NCBI RefSeq assembly: GCF_030247195.1
Contig: NC_080670.1
Span: forward strand, 39,541,524-39,605,523
DNA from: Topomyia yanbarensis
Taxonomy: Eukaryota > Arthropoda > Insecta > Diptera > Culicidae
Direction: 5' to 3'
Length of the DNA stretch: 64,000 bases
Shown piece after piece: positions 10,697 to 22,492 of the stretch. The position numbers were made by a program, and so were the translations under genes. The first letter of the stretch is position 1. Every line of letters starts with the position of its first letter. Under the pieces are notes generated by a model. The model made no database searches. It was not told where the DNA came from and saw nothing but the letters and a program-made list of their open reading frames with translations.

Positions 10697-11222
10697 ACGG
10701 CGTCGATGGTTCAGTCGTAAGCGTGACCACCACTCATTCCAGTTGGCGTAGGTTCAATTCCAGCCGAGGTAGTTGAGATTTTTCTGAGGTGAAAAAATCT
10801 TTGGTCACGTCTTCCTTCGGAAGGGAAGTAAAGCCATTGGTCCTCTGTCCATGAGTTGATGGATCGATATCTAGTCCAGATAGAGTGGAGTCACCTCTCT
10901 GGCGTCGGTAAAGAAGAAGTAGAATCCAACTTTTATATTTACTAACAAATATCCTCCTTCCGTGATACTTGTGGAGTGCGCAGTAGTATATACGGCCTCC
11001 AGCAAAAGCAAGTATCGGGATAACACTTCTTCTTTTCCTTCCGCGATTTACGTTCGGACCTGGCCGAGTATTGATCAATAAACACTTTAGGATTACCAGG
11101 AGTTGCACATTAAAAAATGTTTCGCTACTTCCAAGCATAATTATCTACTTATTCCCAGCGCAACTTCAGCTAGTCCAGATCGATAACGAATTAGCAGCCA
11201 GGTGGTCGCACAGGCTCAAGCT
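10697..11222 (+). mobile_element. tRNA-headed SINE, copy 2
   Basis: Collinear with the SINE at 1755-2294: head with TCAGTCGTAAGCG, B-box-like GGTTCAATTCC, the shared CTTCCTTCGGAAGG palindrome, and the same 3' end near CAGGCTCAAG. It abuts the CR1-like 3' tail. No target duplication is visible. Confidence 0.7.
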
Positions 11223-12537
11223 ACTATATTTATGTCCGAAACCCCAGGATTTCATCAATACGCCTTCATGACAATTATTGCACTTTGTCGGAAACAGAAA
11301 GACGTTCCTTGGAATGGATCAGAACTGTACAAACAGTGGTTTGGTCATTTTCAACTCCTAAGAGATCCTCGTACCCGCCATGTCAAATCGAGAAAATATC
11401 ATATCATCTTTTAAATTTTGGCGCAGGGTTCAAAAGAAAAACATTCTGAATAAATTGCTGTCAAAAGAACTAATCGATTCTAAATTGACAAATGTTTAGT
11501 ATATAGCGAATAGCGTAAATAAACAATTTTGTCATAGATCTTTAATATCACCTTCTAACTTCATTGCCAATAAGATCTTTAGCATCATCATCTAGTTTAC
11601 TTACTTTCATTCCTTCCCTAAAACTTGCACACATTTTAACCCGTCGAGCGTCGATCAAAGTTGTGCCCAAGATAGGTACTTACAACTCCTTACACACCCC
11701 CTTAAATACTAGCCCACAATTTTTTCGCACATCAAGCCTATAAGGAACTCGTCCGTTCGTACAACTCGCCGTATGCCGCGCATAGTTCTTATGCAATATG
11801 CCGGTCTCCAAACTGCCACCGACACTTTCTTCGGTCGACCGATCGGCCAAAAGTTCATGGAACATTAATTTTTTCCGCAGTACCCTATACGCAATCCAGA
11901 CTCTCTCACTCCCCGCACAAAGACGGTACAATAAACAATGGACCAACCAAATTGATTGGTCGCACTTGTTGAAGTTGTGTAATCGCGGACGGATGCGCCG
12001 CCACCCGAACCGTCCGGCCGGCAACCGCAACAACACCATTGCCGATGGCATCGTAATTATATAGCACAAAATAGCACCCAACAAGCCAACTGGAGACTGG
12101 ATTTGGCATAAGTTGGTCAGTTGGCGATTTGGGTTTCTGTGATCAACGGGTGTAAATAGGTAGCCTGTGAACGACGCCGAGTAGTTTTGTGGGGGGTGGG
12201 GGGTCTGAGTTATGCAACCTCATGACCAAGTTCCCCAAATCTACGAAAACCGCAGGCGGTCAGTCGGTGGTGTTCCGTGCACGTGATTGAAGTGGGCTGT
12301 TTACTTCCGTCGTTTGCTTTGATCGATTGTTGCTTTCAACAATTCGGTGTGATGGGTTGATTATGCTTTGTCCGATATTTCACTTTTCTATGTTGATTTT
12401 TTTTTAAAGTGTACGAATCGTTTGAGATTGGATGAAGAATAAAAAATCACACTCGCTAACTTATATGTGTACGAAAGTCTTATTCAATTAAACAAATAAG
12501 TTTGTGGTAATCTAAAGAGCAGATGAGACTCCTGTAA
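11223..12537. other. No recognised feature
   Basis: Open frames here overlap on both strands without motifs. The start (11226-11300) resembles 5376-5455, sharing the block AACCCCAGGA and CACT(T)TGTCGG in the same order. Otherwise it looks single-copy within the window. Confidence 0.3.
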
Positions 12538-12684
12538 TCTCTTTGAAAGGAAATTCCGGACAAACCGTTACTCATCAATCACAGATGTTGGTAGTAAACA
12601 AAAGAGAAAAGTTTTCTCTTTCATTAACTGCTGCAAACTGTGTTTAGCCAGTAACGGTTTGTCCGGAATTTCCTTTCAAAGAGA
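12538..12684. repeat. 147 bp palindrome with perfect 35 bp arms
   Basis: Arms 12538-12572 and 12650-12684 are perfect reverse complements over 35 bases. A second perfect inverted repeat (AAAGAGAAAA / TTTTCTCTTT, 12601-12621) has exactly the same centre, base 12611. The parts between are about half matched, so the whole is one fold-back unit. The right arm and the bases after it (to about 12740) recur at 34615-34720 and, more diverged, at 33420-33510. Confidence 0.85.
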
Positions 12685-12740
12685 ATTTTGACAGTTGGCT
12701 TTTAAGCCGTAATCATATGTTTGTCGAGAAACGGTCTCAC
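12650..12740 (+). repeat. Dispersed repeat family, copy 1 (TAACGGTTTGTCCGG)
   Basis: The segment from AGTAACGGTTTGTCCGGA through TTTTGACAGTTGGCTT and CATATGTTTGTC is shared with 34630-34720. It is the right arm of the palindrome plus unpaired tail. Confidence 0.7.
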
Positions 12741-13411
12741 TTCCGGTGAAAATTTCAACGTGTCGACATGTTGGTGTTCACCGAGTGCTAGATAATTCGC
12801 TTTTTTCACCTTGATTGGGCGAATTACTCGTGCTGTGGTGGACCAATTTTGTGGCGCTGCGAGTTTATCGTCGGTTAGTCACAGAAAGTAAAGTCCATTG
12901 GACTATAAACGAAGATTAACTGGCAATATAGCGTTATATGCTGTGCCATTTTGGGCTTTGTTTCACAAACAAGCCAAACAGAAGTGAAGAAGAAGAAGAG
13001 AAACGGTCTGCACTGTTAAGTGGGTGGCTTAAGCACCATTCTCTAATCGACCCCATCGGATAGAGGTTTGACAATTCAAATTCTTCAAAGAAAGTTTCTG
13101 TGATAAAATATTATGACAGTTCTTACAGTTGTCGGTGGTTAGAATTAACCTAATAGCCTCAGTTCTAGATTCAAATAATTCTGTATTGTGCAGCAATAAT
13201 GGTATAAATGGAACAGGTATATTACCTAAACGTATTCCTCACAATTTAACAAACAGTCGTTGTTTTTGTTTATCCAAAGCTTATCAACGCTTCCCGATAC
13301 CCGCCCCGCTGGACACAGATCGATGGGAAGTAAACATCCTCCACAATTGTAAACAAAACAATATATTTGTTATCAATTCTACGCTCATTAAATCGACTAT
13401 CAGTAAGTACG

Positions 13412-13529
13412 TCTTCTTACCTTCGAAATAATCTGGCTGCGCCGCCGTTCCATTTCCAGACCCCGCCCGGCGATACAGCTGATTCCGGTAATGCTCCACA
13501 GCATCGTGGAGCAGCAATTTGATCGTCAT
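13412..13529 (-). CDS. Possible first coding exon, unidentified
   Basis: On the minus strand an ATG at 13529 opens a 39-codon frame beginning MTIKLLLHDAVEHYRNQLY, with two in-frame TAG codons just upstream. It runs into GAAG/GTAAGA at about 13413, a good splice-donor match. The segment is richer in GC than its surroundings. I do not recognise the peptide. The opposite strand also has a donor-like CAG/GTGAGA at 13560, so the direction is not certain. It could equally be a chance frame; no downstream exon was found within the window. Confidence 0.22.
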
Positions 13530-13748
13530 GCTGCAGCAGTACGTGAACTTCTACTACTCAGGTGAGATCTACGGCGGTTGCAGCCGTTCGCGGTTTCACT
13601 CATTTGAATGTGCTGAAAGCACACCACACGTCTGTCACACATTCACTATACCGACAGGTATATCTCACTGGATGTCCGTCAGTAACTAACGTCGGAGAGC
13701 CTCTTCCTGGCCGATGTCGACGGAATGGTGCGAAATGGTTTGTCGTTA

Positions 13749-14045
13749 GGGACCATCCACAAATGACGTAGCATTATATGGGGGAGGGAAGAGTTTTGTA
13801 TTTTGTGATGATGTGTGACGACAGGGGGGTAGAAGGTCATGTCATGCTACGTAGCTTTTTTTAAAGGGGAATAGGGGTTGACCTAAAGTTACGACAACCT
13901 TACCCGTTTCATCTAACTTTTTTTTGCTGTGACAAGGGAGGGGGAGGGTTACCGTCAAGCTACGTAATTATCATGGGAGCTACGATGGGAGAGGGGGGGT
14001 GTTAAAAATCACTCAAAAAATGCTACGTCAGTTATGGATGATCCC
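13749..14045. mobile_element. Harbinger-like MITE, 297 bp
   Basis: Terminal inverted repeats of 26 bases begin GGGACCATCCACAAATGACG at the left, and the reverse complement of the right end begins GGGATCATCCATAACTGACG; 23 of 26 positions match. The element is flanked by TTA on both sides (13746-13748 and 14046-14048), the TWA duplication of PIF/Harbinger elements. It has no coding capacity and a G-rich interior. Related copies lie at 34326-34583 and, truncated, at 38101. Confidence 0.8.
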
Positions 14046-14366
14046 TTAGGGTTGCACTACTTAGGAAGGGAATTTTAATAGAATCCGACTTTTCCACGAT
14101 GGCAGTAAAGCTGTTGCAGGTTGGTGGTAGGCATGGAATAAATAACTAATTATCTGGGCGCAAGTAGTCTAGTTCGTAGAGTGGAGCCATAAACTTAACA
14201 ATCGCGAGCTGCAGTCAATTAGAGTTCTGATTGTGATTTTGACTGAACCGAGAAGGATTACGATTTATAGGGAAAATAATGTGGTATGTAGGTACAGCAC
14301 TCAATTTATTATTTGTTTGAGGCGAATCTGGAACTACCGAAAGATAGGCTATTTCCAATTTATCAG

Positions 14367-14440
14367 TACAGTAAGATTCCGTTTTTGGCATGCTCCCTTT
14401 TTGGCACACTCCGTTTTTGGCAACATTTTTGTTGGTCATA
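14367..14440 (+). mobile_element. pogo/Tc1-like element end (CAGTAAGATTCCG), fragment
   Basis: TA followed by CAGTAAGATTCCG and three spaced copies of CCNTTTTTGGCA. The same terminus occurs at 16807 (reversed) and 25748. No transposase frame follows. Confidence 0.5.
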
Positions 14441-14727
14441 ACAAGTCTTTTAGAAATGTGCAAAAGATATTTTTTGTATCAATTTATATCACATTTGACT
14501 TCATTTCCAAACATGGTAGTCATATTAACCCTCAAAGGCGCAAATCATTTTTTTTTTAATATTGTGAAAATTGTCTCATAGCTTCGATACATTACTGTGA
14601 CAATTTTGAGATGTTTTTCGCAAAGTTGTTTTAAAACAGTGTTACATATTTAAGGGTTACCTATAATTTATACTATATGTGTTTTATTTAATCATTACAA
14701 TAAGTGTAGAGATGCATTATTTATGTA

Positions 14728-15254
14728 GGGGAATGTGTTCGGATGTCGGAACACTTTTGTTTTTGGTTTACAACATTACTCCAATTAAACAATATATGGA
14801 AATAAGCGTACCAATAGAAAGCTAGAGGTTTTAGCTAACTTATCGGAGCATTTCCCACAAAAAAATGGGTACCGACAACCGATTTTAGTAACCTTTTTGA
14901 AAACTGATCAAAAGAAAACTTGTGGCGAACATTTCGGCGCCATTCAACGTTGAATCACAAAATAGAATAAATTCACATCGTTAATATTCAATGCGCATAC
15001 TTTTTCGATAGATTTACTTCTTTCTGTAACACTAAGTAAATCATCAAAAAAACTTTTGAGTAGAGTTTCACTTGTTCAAAAAATATGTTGGTTGTAGAAC
15101 AGAACATTCGAGTCTGCTTTAGCAATCGGCACAAAAAGATCGTGCTAATATATAACACAAATAATATTTAACAGAACGTCCATATCTGGTTTCTGTCAAA
15201 AGCTACACAGGGGTGCCGACAACCGACCAGTGCCGGCAACCGACGACTTTCCCC
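14728..15254. mobile_element. TA-flanked MITE with GGGGAA ends, 527 bp
   Basis: Left end TA-GGGGAATGTGTTCGG and right end, reverse-complemented, TA-GGGGAAAGTCGTCGG form a diverged inverted repeat of about 26 bases (roughly 20 matching). TA lies at 14726-14727 and 15255-15256. Interior blocks CCGACAACCG recur near each end. Confidence 0.55.
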
Positions 15255-15652
15255 TATAATATGGACAAGTTGCAAGTGATTTTTACAACAAAAATGGTTT
15301 TCTTTAAACCTAAATATCTTCAAGCATTGCAGTTCGATTTACAATCTATCAATTCCATTTGAAAGATCAACGATGGGTTAGTTATGGAGAAGCAATAAAT
15401 TTATTAATTTTTTTAAAGCTGTGTTTTTTTAACAGAATTGTTCAAAAATTTTCAGAAAAATATTGTTATTACGTATTCGTAGTAACAGCCCCAGGGGCGA
15501 AATCAACACTACCATTCAGTGAATTGTTCAAGTTTTGACGTTCAGTGGGCCGAAGAAAAGCGATTCGAATTAAATGCTATTTTACATATTCGTAATGAGA
15601 GGAATTGCACTCCTGAAGTGCGCGAAGATTGTGAGAATTCTACAGAACGGCA

Positions 15653-16595
15653 CAGTGGGCAGAATGCTACTTTCGACGCTCAAATCCTCTAGCGCCCTGG
15701 GTATGTATCCAGAAGGATTTATGTCTTCGGAAAAGTATCTTGGATGAAAATGAGCATTATTTTGACAACTGACTGATAAACGTTTCTTGCACAGCCTAAG
15801 GAAGCACAGCCTTATGACTAAGCTACAATTCGGAAAACTGCAAAAAGGACTAGGCACAGCAGTGATTTAAATAAGATTACTTTATAAATTACTTGATAAA
15901 TTTATTCTCAGTTCGAAATATTTGCATATATTTTAGTTTACTCAAAAATTCTCTAGCGAAGTAGGAACTATTTAACTTGAATTATATTTTTTCCCTCATT
16001 TCATTTGTCAGCAAAAGGCCCACCTTGCCCCACTTTTTTCTCTTCGTGGTTATAAAGTTAAAGGTTTTTACTAGTCACAAACAAAATTCCAGCTGCCGCC
16101 ATCTGCTGCTTCGTGGGTTATTACAAATTTTGTGGAACATATTTTTTTTAATATTTTTGATGAAAACACCCTTAAAATGTCATGATAACATTTATCACGC
16201 TTTTAAGCATTTTTATTATTGTATATTTTCCAAGGTTTAGGAATAAAACATTTATTTCTAGATATATTTTTCATAAACAAATGTTAAAATTCATTTTCTC
16301 GAGTATTTTTTTAAATGTCATGTAGCGCCATCTACATAGGTTATAAAGTATAAATGTCTTCAGTACATGTGTTAGAAATATCAAAACAAACAACTTTGCC
16401 GAAGAAAGTTTTTTGATAGAACACCTCTGTCAAAAGATAGAACTGATCTAGATCAGTTTCTACTTATCTAGATTAAAACCAAAGTTGTCAAAATAATGAT
16501 CATTTCCATCTAAGATGCTTTGCTAAAGACACTAATCCTCCAGAATATATACCCAGGGCGGTAGAGGTTTTGAGCGTCGAAAGCTTGCCCCACTG
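15653..16595. mobile_element. 943 bp non-autonomous element with about 120 bp inverted repeats
   Basis: The left 15653-15775 (CAGTGGGC... TTTTGACAACT) matches the reverse complement of 16480-16595, including the block TTTCGACGCTCAAA and CGCCCTGGGTAT. TA follows the right end at 16596. The left flank is CA, possibly a decayed TA. Inside, 16441-16458 is a perfect 18 bp palindrome, AACTGATCTAGATCAGTT. No transposase frame. TA duplication plus CAGTGGGGCA ends suggest Tc1/mariner mobilisation; this is inference. Confidence 0.7.
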
Positions 16596-16679
16596 TAGGA
16601 CGTCTGAATTTGATAAAATCATGAATAAAATTGAATCTATTTTTTCTTTCATCTCATTTCATTTCACATATGATTAAAA

Positions 16680-16807
16680 ATCCTCGAAACATTTTTGAAG
16701 TCGTAAATTGAAAATCCAAACTTTAAAAATAAGGTTCCATTTTTGGCACGGTTCCGGTTTTGGAAACAGAAAAAAATAAAATTGTTTCCAAAAACGGAAT
16801 CCTACTG
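16680..16807 (-). mobile_element. pogo/Tc1-like repeat, end fragment
   Basis: Reverse-complement match to 25748-25882: both carry CAGTAG(A/G)ATTCCGTTTTTGG at the terminus next to TA, then GGAACC and TTTCAATTTACGA blocks. TA is at 16808-16809. Confidence 0.65.
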
Positions 16808-16809
16808 TA

Positions 16810-18480
16810 CTTATACGGTTGGAGTATTAGGGGATTTTTCAGCCGTTTATCAAGATTCAAGTTAATTTTCCAGTCGACCTTTTCCGTCGGACTAAACACT
16901 TTTATGTTCTTGTTTTTATTAGTGGGGGTTTTCAGTTATTGTTATGTTTTTATAGATTTTTTTTTCAAAGTGTTGGAAGACAACAATGTTGCCTTCGTTA
17001 GTAGTCCGTCTTGTCGTATACTAGTAGAAAACCGACGAGCAGCAACTTGAACTTCAACCTCACGGTGGTCGCGCTAAATTTTATAGCACGAGCGGTTGCC
17101 CCGAGAATAGAATACACATGTGTATTTTGGAACCTTTTATATACATTTTTAGTACTTATGGATTGCATGTTAGGAATGTGACTGCCCAGCAAACCATCAA
17201 TCGGATAACAATATAGAAAAAGGCTCATAATGATGTCTACAAAGAGTCAAAATCGTTACAACCGTCGAATTTAGTCTGCAGAAATTGATTTGTAATCGCG
17301 TATTATTAGAAATAGGATTTAAATATGATATTTCATTCAGAATCGCATTGATGTACTCATCAAATCATGTTCGATCGGAGATCGTATTTTTGCTCACATT
17401 TGATCTTATTTAACTTCGATCAACGTCGGATTAACAACTAAATATGGTCATAGTGATCGTTCCTATATGTGAGAATAGTCAGTAAGCAACATAAACATAT
17501 GTACGACTTCGATATACATCACAATGACTTCAAAAAGTTATATACGACTTAATATATCACAACATACAACTAAACCGATTTCGCGAAATTACTTATGACT
17601 TACCTTACCATATCTTTGAAATGTGATTACATTGCATATATGGCGAATGTTTCTCTACTTGATGATAAGATAGGATTACGAAATACGAAATATTGTCACG
17701 CTAATAATAATTAAAATAGTTCTCTGTAGTAAGTTCTGTTATACAATCCAAGTGTCGCAAGTTCGTACCCCATATTAATGTGAGAAGAAAATCTCTATGG
17801 GTTGGGTTTGACTGGCAATCGATTCACCACAATGCAGCAATGATTTTTTTCTCCCCAATCCCTGGTTTTTACGTATTTTGTTAGAATGGAGATGATTGAT
17901 GTGCCCAATTATTGTTTTCTATCTTCTTTACCGACGAATCGGAGTTCCGGAATCGTATACTAGTTATAGATATCGTACATGATCTGAGATTGTTTCACAT
18001 AAACAATCGTAAATACGTTCTCTAGAGTCGCTTTCGTATTGGAAATTATCGCGCCTAACGTGTATATTATCGTTAGAAATCGTCAATTTCAATAGCTATG
18101 TATGTATATCGTCTCCAGTTTGGTACGCACCGATTTTGTGCGTTTTTTTAGTGGGATATAAACACGTCTTATTCAGTTGCAACTTGGATATACCATCAAA
18201 AAGGCTGGCTGGATGACTGTGAATGGTTTAGATCACTAAAAGAATTTTCGCTCCTTCATGTTAATACAAGTTGAATGAGCTTCGAGAAACATTTTTTTTT
18301 AAATTTTTGCGTAAGCTGCCCAGAATATAAATTTAAGCCATTATACAAATATTCCAGCTTTGCAGTCTTTCTAAAAGTTCATAACTACAAAGGTGCTATG
18401 TGAATCTTTTCCTTTTTAAATTCGTTTATTTGACATGATGTCTGCTTAACGGACCCGTGCGTCTTTCGTATATTTACTTA
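16810..18480. other. No recognised feature
   Basis: AT-rich sequence with only short uninterrupted frames on either strand and no terminal repeats I can pair. Confidence 0.3.
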
Positions 18481-19600
18481 GGGGGTGTCCGTCAGATCAG
18501 GTAATATGAAATTCACTTTTGAGCGTGGAGTACTTCTTTTGCAGCGCAGAAACATTTGCTGTCTATTATATTTTGGGGGTCATTCACACTACCGGGCCAT
18601 AAATCACAACAATAGATATACCTTAGAATCAATTTATCCATGTATCTGCCGTAAAGGATACCTCTTCTCCGTATCCCCATATGAAGTTACGCCTAAATCG
18701 TTAAATTTGGGTCAACGATGTCTTCGAAGGGATTTGTGGACATTACAAGTCCTTTCATGTGATGTTATGACTTTAATGATGAATCTCCCTAAAAGTGGGG
18801 TATATTTACCAACTATCTTACAAGTATATTAAGATTATGTCTACGGGAAAGTCGCAGAGCAAACCTTTCTAACAACTTTGCTGAAGACGCAAAGCCTTTA
18901 CCTTCAATATCTTCAACATGTTGATTGTGAATGGTCCCTTAAAAGCTAATTCATTAATATTGTATGTATATCATCCTGACAAGTTGGATATGTTCCGTAA
19001 AAGGTTTGAATTGTCAAAATGGACAACTTTCAACATTTTAATTATTGTTTTGCGAAGTTATTCTGCAATTTGTGAAAAATATAATGCATCAAATAGTGAT
19101 TGATAGCTTACGTTGAAACGGCTGAGGTAACGTCAATAGTGTTTTCGGAATACTTATCAAAAATACCAAGACCTATCATTTGCTACTATGATTTTAGTGA
19201 TTGATCCACCTAAAAGAGAGATTTTCAATCAATTTTTTGTGAAAGAAATGAGATGACGTCTTTGGCACAGTACTAGACATTGCTTTCGGGAATATCTTTA
19301 CCGAACACACTTAGTTTCTTCTTTAAATGCTTTAACAGTCATAGTTCGATGTGTGGATGTGTGTGGATGACCCCCAAAACGAATCCAATGGATTAATATC
19401 TCTGGGCCATTTTGGAGAGCAACGTCCGAAGTAAAACATACCCTAGCCTTGAGACGCTGAAAAAAGCCATTGTCCGTGAGTGGGCCGAAATAGCGACAAG
19501 TCACATTCGGGCAGCTTGTTATTCGTTTTTTGGTCGTCTCATATTCTGTACTTTGAAGTAAATAAAAATAATTTTCCAAGTCGAATTTATGCCCTTTCTA
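18480..19600. repeat. Diverged inverted repeats sharing TTTTGGGGGTCAT
   Basis: Bases near 18570-18592 (TTTTGGGGGTCATTCACAC) match in reverse complement the bases near 19358-19380. Between them two loose direct repeats (near 18775 and 19200, CT(A/C)CCTAAAAG) and an AACTTTGCTGAAGACGC block occur. It looks like an old transposon remnant; exact ends cannot be drawn. Confidence 0.4.
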
Positions 19601-20737
19601 ATTGATTACACTTCGAGTGCCGGATCCCGTTATTAGAGATTTTTGTTCTTCAGTAAGAATGTTCGCAAAAATAAGATATTTAACATTTCTGAAGACTTTA
19701 TCTTATTTCTGATATTTAAAAAAAAAAAAAAGGTAGCAAATATCTCACTTCAAGGAAGATTAAGCATTATAACTATATCATTAATATAAAGGTATCATCA
19801 TAAAACATCCTAGAAGACATCATTGCTGTACGCTTTAGCGTTTTCAGGTGAATTATTTTCGCATGTTTTTGGCGAAAAAAACGACTGCGCACCGTCATGA
19901 AAAGTTCACCATCTTGAATTGTGTTTATTTGAAGGCAGATCATGCGCCTCAATTGAATTATCTTTACAATACAAGGGGAATTATTTCATGTTGTTACGGG
20001 AAATTGTTTTAAGGTGTTTAATCCTGCGACATAATTTAAATGATGGAATTAAATAGTATGAACTTTAGCTACAGTTACTCTTTCAGTAAGCTTCTCGTAT
20101 AGATGGTCTAATTTTGCAACAACAGAAATGCACAACGGCCGTACCCAACGCCTCAAAGAAAACTCTCCACTTTCAGTGAAAGTCATCTCGATCGATACAA
20201 GTTTACTGTCGTAACGACAATTGCTTTGTACTGTAAAAGAACGAGAATAACAGTACTTAGATTTTTTAGCCCAGTGCACAAGCATTTGGAGTGGATCGTC
20301 AACTGTACATTAATTCCGTTTACAGAGCGGATCTGAATGATGTGGCGGGAATTTACACTTTACTTTTCAAATTAGCAGTGTCCTATTGTCAAGTGTCAAT
20401 GGCGATCTTTGCTAGTATGTATAACGAAGCTTCTACGAGTTAACGCACGCTGCCTGATCGCGCAGATGTATTTCAATTTTATCATCTTCTATATATACGA
20501 GAACTTTGGTCTTAATGTAGTCAGATTCAATGTCGTACAGCACTAAAACAGTTTTGTCTCAGCTAAACTATTTAACGTTGTCAGCGTAACATTACGCGTA
20601 TGATGGAGCTGTAGATGGGACACTTCCGTTAGTTATGCGCAACCTTCGTCTTTATTAACTGTTCTTTCTGCCACACTATGCAAATTTGCCGAAAAAAAAT
20701 TGTCCTTATAAATTACATCAGTTTTCCTTTGACCTTG
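19601..20737. other. No recognised feature
   Basis: No motif-bearing frame or paired repeat found. Confidence 0.3.
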
Positions 20738-21262
20738 GGCTTGAGCTTGCGCGACCATCTCTGGCTGCTACTGAGTTATCGATCTGGACTAGCTAAAGTT
20801 GCACAGGGAATAAGTAGATAATTATGCTTGGTAGTAGCGAAACATTTTTCAATGTGCAACTCCTGGTAATCCTAAAGTATTTATTGATCAATATCGGCAC
20901 CGGCCAGGCCCTAACGTAGCTCGCGGAAGGAAAGGGAAGGAATGGTTAGTCCGGTATTGGCTTTTGCTAGAGGCCGTATATACTTCTGCGCATACCACAA
21001 GTATCACGGGAGGAGGATATTTGTTAGTAAGTATAGAAGTTGTACGTCTTCTTTACCGACGCTAGAGAGGTGACTCCACTCTATCTGGACTAGATATCGA
21101 TCCATCAACTCATGGACCGAGGATCAACGGCTTTAGTTCACTTCCGAAGGAAGACGTGACCAAAGATTTTTTCACCTCAGAAAAATCTCAACGACCTCGG
21201 CTGGAGTTGAACCCAGGCCAACTGGAATGAGTGACGGTCACGCTCAACACTCAACCACCTCA
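20738..21262 (-). mobile_element. tRNA-headed SINE, copy 3 (reversed)
   Basis: Reverse complement of the SINE at 10697-11222 over its full length, including GACGTGACCAAAGATTTTTT and the head near 21200-21260. No clear target duplication. Confidence 0.75.
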
Positions 21263-22259
21263 AAATTAACGAAATAAATTATTTTTCGCAGTTCTAGATC
21301 ACTGTGCATCAGTATGTTTCGTTAAAACGCAACAGCAATCTAGGTGTTGAAAGAAGTCCAGCGAGGAACCGGAGTTTTATCGCATCCGCTTGAAAAAAAA
21401 ACGGATTTGCTGTTGCGGAAAGAGATAGTTAAACATGCCCTTTCAGAGTTTATCAAGTACACCAGCTCGAAATAACTCCTGCTGTTCATCGGCCCACTAA
21501 CATTTATAGGACCTTTTCAGGGCCACCAATCCAGTCCGTTAGGACTTCAATTGTTGCCGACAAGATTTGACAATTCAAGTTTGTTAAAAACCTCAATCTG
21601 TTCTTTTTCCCAAAACTTTGTAATATACACCATAAAGGTGATACATTCTGACGAGGTACATACCACCATTCGTTTGCCAAAGATGATGCATCCAATTCAG
21701 TATGTAAACAAGTTACAAATCAACAATTTTGTTAATACCCGGTAAAAAAAAATCCACAACAAAAAGTTTACAAACGCGTAATTTAAGTCAGTGTATTCTC
21801 TGCTAGATTGAGATATGTTTTATCGATTTGATAACCCGTGAACGAAAGCTATTGTCAGCTGGTTGACTGATTGGATCATTCGTTATGGATGGGTACCGAA
21901 CCGGGTAGCTATATCAGTTCTAATCGATGTCAATCGTTTTGCTACTCACAACGCATTGAATGCACCCCCGTCATAGCGATACGGCGACTTTGACGCGATA
22001 AGGATGACCGGACAACAATTGAAGTGTATACAGAGTTATAAGATATAAGCGAACGTTATCGGCTATTCGCTGTGGAGCGGCCTGGGGGCGGTGTTCCGAA
22101 AAGGAGTGGCAATCGAAAAGCATTTTTTATACTATTTCTTTAACTACTTAAATTATAATCATTCAAATAAGTTTTCCGTTTATCACAATTCGTACTTGCT
22201 TTGAAATTTAACACAAGATTGTTAATCTGAAAAGATGTCCTTTTATTCACGAATTTCAT
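21263..22259. other. No recognised feature
   Basis: No conserved frame, hairpin or terminal repeat identified. Confidence 0.3.
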
Positions 22260-22492
22260 ACGACAAAAACTATATTTCGTCTTATACCAACGTTTCGGAG
22301 GTCTATATATCCATCTTCAGGCCAAAAACGATGGCAGCATTATCTTAGTCACTTTATTTGGGACATTCAAACGGGAAACTCTACACGAAAATCTACTACA
22401 GCATTGCTTATTGCTTGTGATGTGCGTCTTCCCTGAAGATGAAGACGTAGACCTTGGAAACGTTGGTATTAGACGAAATATAGTTATTGTCA
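22260..22492. mobile_element. Fold-back element, 233 bp, about 61 bp arms
   Basis: Arms 22260-22321 and 22432-22492 are reverse complements at about 80 percent or better, sharing AACTATATTTCGTCT and ACCAACGTTTC and the end CATCTTCAGG. The spacer is about 110 bases. No coding capacity. Confidence 0.7.

Noticed and set aside
17740..17800. B-box-like GTTCGTACCCC as a further SINE
   Set aside because: No A box, tail or duplication could be paired with it.
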